The notes: a model not told the origin generated them from the sequence alone. Shown: positions 1-8,417, counted from the first letter of the stretch. The stretch is DNA of 64,000 bases from Lachnoanaerobaculum umeaense (GCF_003589745.1 NZ_CP032364.1:1240001-1304000), one strand, 5' to 3'. Numbers and translations: made by a program.

Positions 1-1
1 T

Positions 2-760
2 AAACTGCCAATAAATATAAATGTATCAGGAAGCAATCCTATTTACTATAGATATGACTTAAGTGTAAGTAAACTGGATTCGCATGATAATATTGTTTCA
101 AATACGATAGTTCCGCTTTTTTTACAGCGGAATGGAACGCTGATATATGATTTTGGTGACTTTGATGATGTAGGCGAATATAAATATAATATAAGTCTTT
201 CAAATACAGACAATGAAAAATTTGAGTTTGATAAAAGAAATTATATAGTCCATATCCAGGCTTTGACTAATGGATATGATATATATACTAATACTTATCT
301 AGAGGATCCACTTGAAGCTGCAAAGCCGGCAGCGCTGGATTTTAATGTAAAATATCTTGTAGAGATTAAATATCCTAATGGTAAAAACAATAAGAATGAC
401 GGCTCTGATTCAAGAGGTGAAAAAAAAGATAGTAGTAAAAAAGATAATAAAGAAAGTAGTAGTAAAAAAGATAATAAGGATTCTAAAAAGATAGATAAAA
501 ATTACGGGGACACAAATAGTGAAAGTGAACCTGAGAGCAATGGAGATATTGTGCCGGTAATTGAGATTGATGATCCTTCAAATGTATCGTCTATAAACGA
601 GGAAGATAAGGGCACAATGATAGATATTGCAAAGAAAATAAAGAAAGCAATAGTAAGAACAGGTGATGAGAGTACACTTGAATTTTATATAATATTGTTC
701 TTTATTTCAATATGTACTTTTATATTGTTGTTCTTTAGAAGAAAGAAAAACCACCGGTAA
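2..760 (+). CDS. Surface protein C-terminal part, membrane-anchored (5' end outside window)
   Basis: The frame is open from the first bases, so the gene starts upstream; 252 residues are visible. The first ~120 are beta-rich with spaced Tyr/Ile pairs (YKYNISLSN), reminiscent of Spy0128/FctA-like pilin modules, though I cannot confirm the family. A Ser/Lys/Asp-rich linker follows (about residues 138-165) with two copies of SSKKDNK, probably wall-spanning. The C-terminus has IVRTGDE, an ~18-residue hydrophobic segment and the basic tail RRKKNHR. That is the layout of a sortase sorting signal, but IVRTG replaces LPxTG. It is either a degenerate sortase substrate or simply a C-terminally anchored protein. 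A hairpin terminator follows at once. Confidence 0.75.
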   Translation, partial: KLPININVSGSNPIYYRYDLSVSKLDSHDNIVSNTIVPLFLQRNGTLIYDFGDFDDVGEYKYNISLSNTDNEKFEFDKRNYIVHIQALTNGYDIYTNTYLEDPLEAAKPAALDFNVKYLVEIKYPNGKNNKNDGSDSRGEKKDSSKKDNKESSSKKDNKDSKKIDKNYGDTNSESEPESNGDIVPVIEIDDPSNVSSINEEDKGTMIDIAKKIKKAIVRTGDESTLEFYIILFFISICTFILLFFRRKKNHR

Positions 761-789
761 GCAAATTGTTGTTGTAAGGTGGTTTTTTT
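746..789 (+). terminator. Intrinsic terminator of the surface-protein gene
   Basis: AAAACCACC (ending 755) pairs with GGTGGTTTT (from 778) across a 22 nt loop, and the 3' arm runs into seven T. The 5' arm overlaps the last codons of the gene. Confidence 0.8.
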
Positions 790-792
790 GTA

Positions 793-821
793 TTTACGGA
801 AATGGTATTTAGGAATATAAT
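793..821 (+). promoter_or_regulatory. Probable promoter of cutC
   Basis: TTTACG (793-798), 17 bp spacer, perfect TATAAT (816-821), about 30 nt before the cutC start. The -35 is poor, so the assignment rests on the -10. Confidence 0.4.
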
Positions 822-852
822 AGCCTTAATAGAATTGAATTAAGGAGTTACT

Positions 853-1530
853 ATGATTTTAGAGGCCTGTATTGAAAATATTACTTGTTTAAAGGAAGTA
901 GTTAATGCTGGAGCAAATAGGATTGAACTCTGTGATAATCTGGCAGTGGGTGGAACTACTGTAAGCTTAGGCGTAAGGGATTATGCCAAGTATTTTTGTG
1001 ATTCAAATAATGTAGAGCTTGCAGTGATGATAAGAGTAAGAGGAGGAAATTTCGTATACAATAATATAGAAAAAGCTGTTATGTACAATGACTTGAAGGA
1101 GATGGCAAGGCAGGGGATAAAAAGAGCGGTTATAGGTGCATTGACAGAAGATGGTGATATTGACAAGGATTTTATAAAGGAACTTGTATCAGCACCAAAG
1201 TTTTTTAGAAAAGAAATGAATTTTACTTTCCATATGGCATTTGATCATATTGGTGTTGGACTTGAGCCTAAGGAGGCACTTGAAAAAAGGATTGAGGCAA
1301 TAAAGACACTTTCAAAACTTGGAATTGACACAATACTTACACATGGAAGTCATGAAAGCAATGATATATTTGAAAATATAGAAACTCTGAAGGCTTATAT
1401 TGAATGTGGAATTAAAAATCATGTAGATATAATGCCGGGTGGTGGAGTGAATTTTGAAAACTTGGATAAGTTAACAAAAAAACTCCCCAATATGGTTGCA
1501 GCCCATGGAACAAAAATAGTGGAGATATAG
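853..1530 (+). CDS. cutC: CutC family protein
   Basis: A 225-residue TIM-barrel protein of the CutC family (PF03932), full length for the family. The diagnostic stretches GANRIELCDN (residues 20-29), AVGGTTVS (31-38), a THGSHES segment near 165 and MPGGGVNFEN near 195 are all present. CutC was named for copper homeostasis in E. coli, but its catalytic role is unsettled, so no reaction is claimed. AAGGAG lies 6 nt before the ATG. The gene stands alone between two terminators and appears monocistronic. No metal-responsive site was seen upstream. Confidence 0.9.
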   Translation: MILEACIENITCLKEVVNAGANRIELCDNLAVGGTTVSLGVRDYAKYFCDSNNVELAVMIRVRGGNFVYNNIEKAVMYNDLKEMARQGIKRAVIGALTEDGDIDKDFIKELVSAPKFFRKEMNFTFHMAFDHIGVGLEPKEALEKRIEAIKTLSKLGIDTILTHGSHESNDIFENIETLKAYIECGIKNHVDIMPGGGVNFENLDKLTKKLPNMVAAHGTKIVEI

Positions 1531-1535
1531 AACGA

Positions 1536-1603
1536 AAGCTACTGTACAGTCGGATATACTACAAAGATTATCATCTTGTAAATCGAAAGTACAGTAGTTT
1601 TTT
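1536..1603 (+). terminator. Terminator of cutC (long loop)
   Basis: CTACTGTAC (1539-1547) pairs with GTACAGTAG (1589-1597) followed by TTTTTT. The 41 nt loop holds a smaller hairpin, ACAAAGA/TCTTGT. The next 30 nt carry TAAAAAATATCTC twice. Confidence 0.65.
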
Positions 1604-1693
1604 GTTGCTAAAAAATATCTCCTGCTATAAAAAATATCTCGCACCATCATATTACAAAAATGCTGTTTTTCTTAAATTATTGCTATAGCTTTA

Positions 1694-1722
1694 TTGACTT
1701 GTAAAAGAGAAAAAAGTATAAT
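1694..1722 (+). promoter_or_regulatory. Promoter of the yicC-gmk-rpoZ operon
   Basis: TTGACT (1694-1699), 17 bp spacer, TATAAT (1717-1722); the yicC start lies 39 nt downstream. A near-consensus vegetative sigma-A promoter. Confidence 0.75.
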
Positions 1723-1760
1723 TAAGTGCATATGTCATAAACCTGAATGGAGATGAAACA

Positions 1761-2639
1761 TTGATAAAGAGTATGACAGGCTTTGGTAGAGCCGAAGAAA
1801 TAACAGGTGATTACAAATTATCTATAGAGATTAAATCTGTAAACCACAGATATCTGGATTTGAATATAAAGATGCCCAGAAGATTTTTCCCATTTGAAGC
1901 TGAGATAAGAAATGTTGTAAAAAAATATGTTTCAAGGGGTAAGGTGGACTTATTTATAAATTATCTGGACTTTAAAGATAAGGCAAGTGGAGTATATCTG
2001 AATAAAAATATAGTTAAAAAATATTTGGATATAGGATTGGAACTTTGTAAAGATTATAAGATAACGGATGATTTGAAGGTATCACATATTTTGAATCTTC
2101 CGGATGTGATAAGTATTGATGAACCTAAGCTTGATGAAGAAGAGATTAAGGCACTTTTATTCAAAGTACTGGAGGAGGCTTGTAAATCTTTCTATTATAC
2201 GAGAGAGGCTGAGGGAGAAAAGCTTTTAGAAGATGTAAGTTCAAAACTTGAACTTTTGACATCTACTACAGATGATATAAGAGAAAGATATCCTATAGTT
2301 TTGGAAGAGTATAAGAATAAGCTGCTTTTAAAAGTAAATGAACTTTTGAATGGAGCAGGTATTGAAGAGAACAGGATCGCTACAGAAGTGACTCTATTTG
2401 CAGATAAGATATGTGTAGATGAAGAGGTTGTAAGACTTATAAGTCATATAAATGCTATGTCTGATGAGATGAAGCTTGATATAGGTATAGGAAGAAAGTT
2501 GGACTTTATAGCACAGGAGATGAATAGAGAGGCTAATACAATTCTTTCAAAATCTACAGACTTAAATATATCAAATTATGCCATAATATTGAAAACTGAA
2601 ATAGAGAAAATAAGGGAACAAATTCAAAATATAGAATAG
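1761..2639 (+). CDS. yicC: YicC family endoribonuclease
   Basis: A 292-residue YicC/YloC-family protein. The N-terminus MIKSMTGFGRAE is the family hallmark and fixes the start at TTG 1761, preceded by GGAGATGAAACA. SVNHRYLD (residues 27-34) is the YicC_N signature. The C-terminal DUF1732 part ends with GRKLDFIAQEMNREANT, also diagnostic. YicC proteins are reported as manganese-dependent endoribonucleases involved in RNA turnover. It leads an operon with gmk (7 nt gap) and rpoZ. In many Firmicutes remA (DUF370) sits between yicC and gmk; it is absent here. Confidence 0.93.
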   Translation: MIKSMTGFGRAEEITGDYKLSIEIKSVNHRYLDLNIKMPRRFFPFEAEIRNVVKKYVSRGKVDLFINYLDFKDKASGVYLNKNIVKKYLDIGLELCKDYKITDDLKVSHILNLPDVISIDEPKLDEEEIKALLFKVLEEACKSFYYTREAEGEKLLEDVSSKLELLTSTTDDIRERYPIVLEEYKNKLLLKVNELLNGAGIEENRIATEVTLFADKICVDEEVVRLISHINAMSDEMKLDIGIGRKLDFIAQEMNREANTILSKSTDLNISNYAIILKTEIEKIREQIQNIE

Positions 2640-2646
2640 AGGAAAT

Positions 2647-3279
2647 ATGGCTGACGGAATTTTGGTTGTTGTATCAGGTTTTTCAGGTTCGGGTAAGGGC
2701 ACTCTGATGAAAAAGCTGCTGTCAGAATATGATGATTATGCATTATCTGTTTCTGCTACAACAAGAGCCCCGAGAATGGGAGAGGTAGAAGGAAGAGAAT
2801 ATTTTTTTAAAAGTAAAGAAGAGTTTGAAAAACTGATACAAAATGATGAATTAATAGAATATGCATCATTTTGTAATAATTACTACGGTACACCAAGAGA
2901 TTATGTACTGGAGCAAAGAAAAAGCGGAAAGAATGTAATTCTAGAAATAGAAGTACAGGGTGCTTTAAAGGTAAAGGAAAAATATCCGGATACAATGCTT
3001 ATCTTTATCACACCACCGGATGCACATATACTTAGAGAGAGGCTTGTTGGTAGAGGTACTGAGTGTGAAAAGGATATAAAAGCAAGATTGCATCAGGCTG
3101 CATGGGAAGCAGGCTGCATGAGCAAGTATGATTATGTACTTGTAAATGATGATTTGGAAAGGGCTGTAAAGGAGCTTAATCAAATTATTTCAAATCGTGG
3201 AAAAATGAAAGCAGATAACAGAGATTTTATTGAGAAGATAAAAGAAGATTTAAACAGGATTTTTATGGAGGAAGAATAA
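2647..3279 (+). CDS. gmk: Guanylate kinase
   Basis: Guanylate kinase, 210 residues, phosphorylating GMP to GDP. The P-loop GFSGSGKGT is at residues 11-19. The GMP-binding segment SATTRAPRMGEVEGREYFF follows, then the lid region with ERLVGRGTE. Length and domain order are normal. The stop codon abuts the ATG of rpoZ (TAAATG), so the two are probably translationally coupled. GTP supply and RNA polymerase assembly are thus encoded together, the usual Firmicute arrangement. Confidence 0.96.
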   Translation: MADGILVVVSGFSGSGKGTLMKKLLSEYDDYALSVSATTRAPRMGEVEGREYFFKSKEEFEKLIQNDELIEYASFCNNYYGTPRDYVLEQRKSGKNVILEIEVQGALKVKEKYPDTMLIFITPPDAHILRERLVGRGTECEKDIKARLHQAAWEAGCMSKYDYVLVNDDLERAVKELNQIISNRGKMKADNRDFIEKIKEDLNRIFMEEE

Positions 3280-3525
3280 ATGTTACACCCATCATACAGC
3301 GAACTTATCAATGTTGCAAATGCGGATGTAGATCCGGGAGAGGCACCTGTAGTACAAAGTAGATATTCGATCGTAATTGCAAGTGCAAAGAGAGCAAGGC
3401 AGATTATTGATGGTGAGATACCTGAGGTAAAGGCTGATGGAAAAAAGCCGCTTTCTATTGCAGTTGAGGAATTGTTTGAGCAGAAGGTTAGAATAACAAA
3501 TGATGATCCTAATAACGAAGCTTAA
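3280..3525 (+). CDS. rpoZ: RNA polymerase omega subunit
   Basis: 81 residues. The N-terminal MLHPSYSELINVAN, the core YSIVIASAKRARQI and the later PLSIAVEEL are typical of Firmicute omega. Omega assists folding of beta-prime and assembly of RNA polymerase. The start directly follows the gmk stop. A strong terminator lies 15 nt past the stop and closes the operon. Confidence 0.95.
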   Translation: MLHPSYSELINVANADVDPGEAPVVQSRYSIVIASAKRARQIIDGEIPEVKADGKKPLSIAVEELFEQKVRITNDDPNNEA

Positions 3526-3540
3526 GAATCATTTTGATTT

Positions 3541-3566
3541 GCCATCATTTATATGATGGCTTTTTG
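3541..3566 (+). terminator. Terminator after rpoZ
   Basis: GCCATCAT (3541-3548), loop TTAT, ATGATGGC (3553-3560), then TTTTTG. Perfect 8 bp stem. Confidence 0.9.
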
Positions 3567-3597
3567 TTAATATTAGGATTTATATTGAAAGGTTTAT

Positions 3598-4920
3598 ATG
3601 AAGATGTCAATGGTGTCACTTGGATGTGACAAGAATACAGTAGATTCAGAGATGATGCTGGGTCTAATGAATGAAAAAGGATTTGAATACACAGATGTGG
3701 ATGAAGAAGCTGAGGTAATGATAATTAATACCTGCGGCTTTATACAGTCTGCAAAAGAAGAAAGTATTAATGCCATTTTGGAGGCAGCAAAACTAAAAGA
3801 AGAAGGTGCTCTTAAAGCATTAATAGTTACAGGTTGTCTTGCTCAAAGATATAAAGATGAAATAATAAAGGAAATACCGGAGGTAGATGCTCTTCTTGGT
3901 ACATCAAGCTTTGATAAAATAGTTGAAACTGTAGAAGATGTACTTGGTGGAGAAGTAAAAAATGAATTTCTTGATCTTGATAGATTGCCATCTATTTCAA
4001 ATAAGAGAAAGAATTCAACAGGTGGATATTATGCGTATCTAAAGATTGCAGAAGGTTGCAATAAAAATTGTACATACTGTATTATTCCATCGCTACGTGG
4101 CAATTACAGAAGTTACCCACTTGATGATTTAATAAATCAGGCAAAAGATTTGACAGCTCAGGGAATCAAAGAACTTATTTTGGTAGCCCAGGAGACTACT
4201 CTCTATGGTGTAGACTTATATGGAGAGAAGAGATTACCAAAGCTTTTAAAGGAACTTGCAAAGATTGAGGGCATAGAGTGGATCAGAATACTTTATTGCT
4301 ACCCGGAAGAAATCACAGATGAGCTCATTGAAGTGATAGCCAATGAGGATAAGGTATGTAAATATTTGGATATACCTATACAGCATGCTTCAGACAAAAT
4401 ACTTAGAAAAATGGCAAGAAGAACTTCATATAATGATTTGGTAAATATTATAGATAAGCTTAGAAAGAATATACCGGGTATTACACTTAGAACTACCATA
4501 ATCTCGGGATTCCCCGGGGAGACAGAAGAAGATCTTGAAACAGTTATTGATTTTATCAAGAATATGAAATTTGAGAGACTGGGAGTTTTCACATATAGTG
4601 AAGAAGAGGGTACAGTTGCAGCAGGCTTTGATAATCAAATCGAAGAAGAAGAAAAAGAGGCTAGAAGAGATAGGATAATGAGAGTTCAGCAGGAGATATC
4701 AGAACAGAATCTTGAGAAAATGGTAGGAAAGAAATTCAAGGTGCTTATAGAAGGTAGACTTCCTGAGGAAAATGTATATATTGGAAGAACCTATATGGAT
4801 GTTCCCGGTGTGGACGGATATGTGTTTGTAAATACTAACAGAGATTTTATGTCAGGAGATTTTTGTGATGTCATCATAACAGGTTCGTCTGAGTATGATT
4901 TGATAGGAGATGTACTATGA
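3598..4920 (+). CDS. rimO: Ribosomal protein S12 methylthiotransferase RimO
   Basis: A 440-residue radical SAM methylthiotransferase that modifies an aspartate of ribosomal protein S12. The UPF0004 domain has three cluster cysteines, C10 (SLGCDKN), C46 (NTCGF) and C80 (VTGC). The radical SAM cluster is C154/C158/C161 (CNKNCTYC). A C-terminal TRAM domain follows (about 375-440). SLGCDKNTVDSE at the N-terminus separates RimO from MiaB. The stop overlaps the pgsA start by 4 nt (ATGA), so the two are coupled. Confidence 0.95.
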   Translation: MKMSMVSLGCDKNTVDSEMMLGLMNEKGFEYTDVDEEAEVMIINTCGFIQSAKEESINAILEAAKLKEEGALKALIVTGCLAQRYKDEIIKEIPEVDALLGTSSFDKIVETVEDVLGGEVKNEFLDLDRLPSISNKRKNSTGGYYAYLKIAEGCNKNCTYCIIPSLRGNYRSYPLDDLINQAKDLTAQGIKELILVAQETTLYGVDLYGEKRLPKLLKELAKIEGIEWIRILYCYPEEITDELIEVIANEDKVCKYLDIPIQHASDKILRKMARRTSYNDLVNIIDKLRKNIPGITLRTTIISGFPGETEEDLETVIDFIKNMKFERLGVFTYSEEEGTVAAGFDNQIEEEEKEARRDRIMRVQQEISEQNLEKMVGKKFKVLIEGRLPEENVYIGRTYMDVPGVDGYVFVNTNRDFMSGDFCDVIITGSSEYDLIGDVL

Positions 4921-5456
4921 ATTTGCCAAACAAATTAACAGTTTTGAGAGTACTGTTGATACCTTTTTTTGTGGCAAGCCTTTTATACAAAGGTGGGGAA
5001 GATTATAAGTTTAGAATAATTGCACTTGTAATATTTGCGATTGCTGCACTAACAGATACCCTGGATGGAATGATTGCAAGAAAATATAATCTTATCACAG
5101 ATTTTGGAAAGTTTATGGATCCACTTGCGGATAAGGTTTTGGTATGTTCCGGACTTATTTGTTTTGTTGAACTTAGGCAGCTTAGTTCAATTGTTGTACT
5201 TGTGGTTATAGCAAGAGAGTTTATAATAAGTGGTATAAGGCTTGTAGCCTCTGATAATGGTGTAGTTATTGCTGCGGCTATGTCAGGTAAGTTAAAGACA
5301 GTTGTACAGATGATCACAGTCATTTTGCTTATAGTTAATTTACCACAGCTGAGCATGGTGACAAATATTTTTATTGCTATTATGCTTTTACTTACATTGT
5401 TTTCACTAGGTGAGTATATTATAAAAAATAAGAATGTTATAATGAGTAGTAAATAA
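4917..5456 (+). CDS. pgsA: CDP-diacylglycerol-glycerol-3-phosphate 3-phosphatidyltransferase
   Basis: A 179-residue membrane enzyme making phosphatidylglycerol phosphate, the first step to phosphatidylglycerol and cardiolipin. The CDP-alcohol phosphotransferase motif is complete: D47, D50, G51, A54, R55, G64, D68, D72. The N-terminus NLPNKLTVLR is typical of PgsA. Several hydrophobic segments follow. It overlaps rimO by 4 nt and precedes the cinA-like gene, a common Firmicute order. Its product feeds the cardiolipin synthase encoded at 23.2 kb. Confidence 0.95.
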   Translation: MNLPNKLTVLRVLLIPFFVASLLYKGGEDYKFRIIALVIFAIAALTDTLDGMIARKYNLITDFGKFMDPLADKVLVCSGLICFVELRQLSSIVVLVVIAREFIISGIRLVASDNGVVIAAAMSGKLKTVVQMITVILLIVNLPQLSMVTNIFIAIMLLLTLFSLGEYIIKNKNVIMSSK

Positions 5457-5502
5457 TTGATTGATATCGAGTATCAAAATAGAATTATATAAAGGAGCAA
5501 AA

Positions 5503-6231
5503 ATGGATAATATTACAAGAAATAAGACTATAAAACTTATCGGAATAAGTGAAGTGGAGATAAAAAAATCTCTTCAGGATATAATAGAAGATTCTGATAT
5601 AGATATTGATATAAAGTCTTTTGATTCTAAAAATTATATAATACTTACAGCCAGTGCTGATACTGAAGAGAGGGCTAAGGATATAATAAAGCCGGTAGCA
5701 AAGGAAATAAAGAAAAGATTTGGAAATTATATCTATTCTACAAAGGAAAAAGTATCTTTGGAAATGAGTGTGGTAAATCTTCTTGAAAAATATGAGCTTA
5801 CAATCTCAACAGCCGAGTCATGCACAGGTGGTCTTTTAGCCGGAAGATTAATAAATGTTCCCGGAGTTTCTGATGTATATAAAGAGGGGTTTATTACATA
5901 TACAAATAAAGCGAAGAGAAAGACTTTGGGAGTAAGCAAGGCCACACTGAAAAAATATGGAGCAGTAAGCACACAAACTGCTAAGGAGATGGCATTTGGT
6001 GCAGTGCTTGAAGCAGATACAGATGTAAGCATCTCAGTAACAGGTATTGCAGGTCCGGATGGCGGTACTGATGAAAAACCTGTTGGACTGGTATATATAG
6101 GTGTTTGTATAAGAGATAGTGTAGTTGTAGAGGAGTTTAGATTTACGGGTGACAGGGCAAATATTAGGGAACAGACTGTGATTTCAGCCCTTGGATTACT
6201 AAGAAAATGTATTTTAGATCATTTCTCTTAA
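5503..6231 (+). CDS. CinA-type protein lacking the N-terminal domain (KH-like + PncC amidase)
   Basis: 242 residues. Start chosen at ATG 5503 because AAAGGAG lies 5 nt upstream; an in-frame TTG at 5461 has no ribosome site. Residues ~8-78 match the middle KH-like part of CinA (IGISEVEIKKSL, YIYSTKE). Residues ~82-240 are the CinA C-terminal nicotinamide-nucleotide amidase domain, with TAESCTGGLLAGRL near 103 and VTGIAGPDGGT near 180. The ~165-residue molybdopterin-binding-like N-terminal domain (COG1058) is missing, and pgsA ends 46 nt upstream, so it was not simply overlooked. Likely role: deamidation of NMN in pyridine-nucleotide recycling. Confidence 0.88.
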   Translation: MDNITRNKTIKLIGISEVEIKKSLQDIIEDSDIDIDIKSFDSKNYIILTASADTEERAKDIIKPVAKEIKKRFGNYIYSTKEKVSLEMSVVNLLEKYELTISTAESCTGGLLAGRLINVPGVSDVYKEGFITYTNKAKRKTLGVSKATLKKYGAVSTQTAKEMAFGAVLEADTDVSISVTGIAGPDGGTDEKPVGLVYIGVCIRDSVVVEEFRFTGDRANIREQTVISALGLLRKCILDHFS

Positions 6232-6243
6232 GAGAGGTAGATT

Positions 6244-6555
6244 ATGGTATTTTCAAAAAAATTATATCTTTCATCAGATATAAAAAACGACTATAGAAAA
6301 TATATAAGATCACTTAAGTTCAATAAATCGAGCTTTTTATTATATGTTGTGGTATTTCTTGAAGGAGAAGATAAGCTTTCACTTGTGCATAATTCTATAT
6401 TTCTTAATAATTATAGAAAGACTGATGCACTGGTAGTGGGACTTGCTTTTGGGAAAAAGGCTGGAATAGAGTTGATTGCAAAAATAGTCGAAGATACCTA
6501 TAGATCAAGAAATGATTTTGAATACCACAAGTTTTTGGCATTGGAGGAAAGATGA
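6244..6555 (+). CDS. Conserved hypothetical protein
   Basis: 103 residues, no named family recognised. It starts MVFSKKLYLSS and has a mixed alpha/beta pattern (SFLLYVVVFLEG, DALVVGLAFGKKAG, ELIAKIVEDTYRS). It resembles a small family of ~100-residue unknown proteins I associate with Lachnospiraceae genomes. It is preceded by AGAGGT at the cinA-like stop (12 nt gap) and overlaps the next gene by 4 nt. No catalytic motif is visible. The operon position suggests co-expression with rimO-pgsA, not a specific function. Confidence 0.7.
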   Translation: MVFSKKLYLSSDIKNDYRKYIRSLKFNKSSFLLYVVVFLEGEDKLSLVHNSIFLNNYRKTDALVVGLAFGKKAGIELIAKIVEDTYRSRNDFEYHKFLALEER

Positions 6556-7409
6556 TTGGAGTAATGCTTTCAGCAATAAAAATCTTGGGTATTGTCTTAC
6601 TTGTGATTATTGGTCTGGCATTGCTGATTATACTGATGGTGCTTTTCATTCCGATAAGATATAAAGGAAAGATATATTTTAAAAAAGTTCCGGATATAAA
6701 TTTAAATGTAAGTTGGTTTTTTAAATTTTTAAATGTCAATATTATATATAAGGATAGGCTTGATATTATAGGTAAGATTGGATGGTTTTTTAAGGTATAT
6801 TCAAATAAAGATGAGGAAGATAAGGATACAAAGAAAGAAGAACATTTGGTATCCGAGATCATCCAAGAGCCAATAGCAGGTAAAGAGACTATCACTGTAG
6901 AAAAAACAGATAATAATACAATTATTATTGATAACCATAATAAGGCGGAAGATAATAAGCAAATAGAAGAACTTGATAGTCAGGAGAAGAGAAAGTCAAA
7001 ACAAAAGAAGACTAAAGAAAAGAAAATGCCTAATGAGCAGAGTAAGATTAATAAAATTGTTGAGAAAATAAAGGATATTCACTACTTACTTACTTATGAG
7101 GAAAATAAAAAAGTATTATTGATGATGCTTGAAAAGCTTAGAAAGCTTTTAGTCCACATTCTGCCAAAGAAAATTGTGGGTTATTTCAAGTTTGGTTTTG
7201 AAGATCCGGCTACTACCGGTCAGGTATTAGAGGGGTTGGCAATATTCTATCCCTTATACAAGGATAATTTTAAGATAGTACCTATGTTCTATGATGAAAT
7301 AATAGAGGTGGATATATCTTTTAAGGGCAAACTAAGAGTTTTCTATGCAGCTTATGTAGCATTGATTTTGTGGTTAAATAAGAAAAAGATAAAAACAAGG
7401 CCCCGATAA
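6552..7409 (+). CDS. DUF2953 membrane protein
   Basis: 285 residues. A long N-terminal transmembrane segment (about 8-35) is followed by FIPIRYKGKIYF, then a charged Lys/Glu/Asp-rich middle (about 90-170) and a C-terminal part with GFEDPATTGQVLEGLAIFYPLY. That segment and the layout match DUF2953, a family of unknown function usually tied to sporulation or envelope loci in Firmicutes. Last gene of the rimO operon; the terminator hairpin overlaps its stop. Confidence 0.78.
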   Translation: MIGVMLSAIKILGIVLLVIIGLALLIILMVLFIPIRYKGKIYFKKVPDINLNVSWFFKFLNVNIIYKDRLDIIGKIGWFFKVYSNKDEEDKDTKKEEHLVSEIIQEPIAGKETITVEKTDNNTIIIDNHNKAEDNKQIEELDSQEKRKSKQKKTKEKKMPNEQSKINKIVEKIKDIHYLLTYEENKKVLLMMLEKLRKLLVHILPKKIVGYFKFGFEDPATTGQVLEGLAIFYPLYKDNFKIVPMFYDEIIEVDISFKGKLRVFYAAYVALILWLNKKKIKTRPR

Positions 7410-7421
7410 GGGGCTTTGTTT
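7396..7421 (+). terminator. Terminator of the rimO-pgsA operon
   Basis: CAAGGCCCC, loop GATAA, GGGGCTTTG (7396-7418), a 9 bp stem with one G-T pair, then TTTT. It overlaps the stop of the DUF2953 gene. Confidence 0.75.
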
Positions 7422-7446
7422 TAGAATAACAAGTTTTGGAGATAGT

Positions 7447-7788
7447 ATGAATATACAGATATTTGGTACCAACAAGTCTTCAGACACAAAGAAGGCTATA
7501 CGGTTTTTTAAAGAGAGAAATATAAAGTTTCAACTTGTGGATATGAAGGAAAAGGGATTGTCAAAGGGAGAGTTTTCTTCTGTTATGCAGGCAGTTGGAG
7601 GCTTTGAAAATATGCTTGATGAAAAATGCAAAGATAGTGAAACTCTGACTTTGATAAAGTACCTCTCACCGGAGGATAAGATACCAAAGATTTTGGAAAA
7701 TCAGCAGGTTTTAAGAATGCCGATAGTAAGAAATGGTAGGGAAGCAACTATCGGATATGCTCCTGAAGTATGGAAAGGATGGTCATAG
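7447..7788 (+). CDS. ArsC/Spx-family protein lacking the catalytic cysteine
   Basis: 113 residues with the thioredoxin-like ArsC fold pattern: IQIFGTNKSSDTKKAIRFFKERNI at the N-terminus and a VLRMPIVRNG cis-proline loop near residue 92. In ArsC-like relatives the N-terminal loop reads KxC-DTKKA; here the Cys position is Ser11, and CxxC is also absent, so neither arsenate reductase nor Spx redox chemistry is supported. It overlaps the start of the fchA gene, which may hint at a one-carbon or regulatory role, but that is speculation. Confidence 0.8.
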   Translation: MNIQIFGTNKSSDTKKAIRFFKERNIKFQLVDMKEKGLSKGEFSSVMQAVGGFENMLDEKCKDSETLTLIKYLSPEDKIPKILENQQVLRMPIVRNGREATIGYAPEVWKGWS

Positions 7789-8417
7789 TGAATACAGCCG
7801 GATATAATATAGATGCATATATAAAGGAATTGGCTTCAAAAACTCCTGTACCCGGAGGTGGAGGTGCAAGTGCTATTTCAGGTGCACTTGCAGCAGCTCT
7901 TGCAAGTATGGTTTGCAATCTTACAGTGGGTAAAAAAAGCTATTTAACAGTAGAAGATGATGTTAATAATATATTATTTGATATGAATAAGCATATGGAT
8001 AACTTCTTAAAACTTTCTGATAAGGATGCAGAAGTTTTTTATCCTCTGTCTCAGGCATATGGGTTTAAACCACAAAATGAAGAAGAAAAGGCAATGCATG
8101 AAGCAAATATGGAAAAATTACTTTTTAATGCAGCTATAGTTCCTCTTGATATTATGAAAGAGGCATATGAGATGCTTAAGGACATTGATTTCCTAGCAAA
8201 GAATGGATCAAAACTTGCAGTATCAGATGCAGGAGTGGCAGTAAGCTTACTTAGAAGTGCAGTTTGTGGTGCTATGATGAATGTAGTAATCAATGTCAAG
8301 TATATGAAGGATAGAACCAAAGCACAAAATCTAATGGATGAAGCCGGTGATATATTGGAAGATGCTATGAAGAAATCGGATATTATATATAGAGAAGTAT
8401 TGGAGGTGCTTTTGTGA
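7788..8417 (+). CDS. fchA: Methenyltetrahydrofolate cyclohydrolase, FchA type
   Basis: 209 residues of the cyclodeaminase/cyclohydrolase family (FTCD C-terminal domain). The signature SKTPVPGGGGASAISGAL sits 16 residues in, and NLTVGKKSY follows. I chose GTG 7788, sharing one base with the preceding stop, because it has AAAGGA upstream and gives the usual distance to the PVPGGGG motif; ATG 7770 is an alternative giving 215 residues. FchA converts 5,10-methenyl-THF to 10-formyl-THF. It is coupled to folD by a 4 nt overlap (GTGA), and FolD here seems to lack that activity. Confidence 0.9.
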   Translation: MNTAGYNIDAYIKELASKTPVPGGGGASAISGALAAALASMVCNLTVGKKSYLTVEDDVNNILFDMNKHMDNFLKLSDKDAEVFYPLSQAYGFKPQNEEEKAMHEANMEKLLFNAAIVPLDIMKEAYEMLKDIDFLAKNGSKLAVSDAGVAVSLLRSAVCGAMMNVVINVKYMKDRTKAQNLMDEAGDILEDAMKKSDIIYREVLEVLL

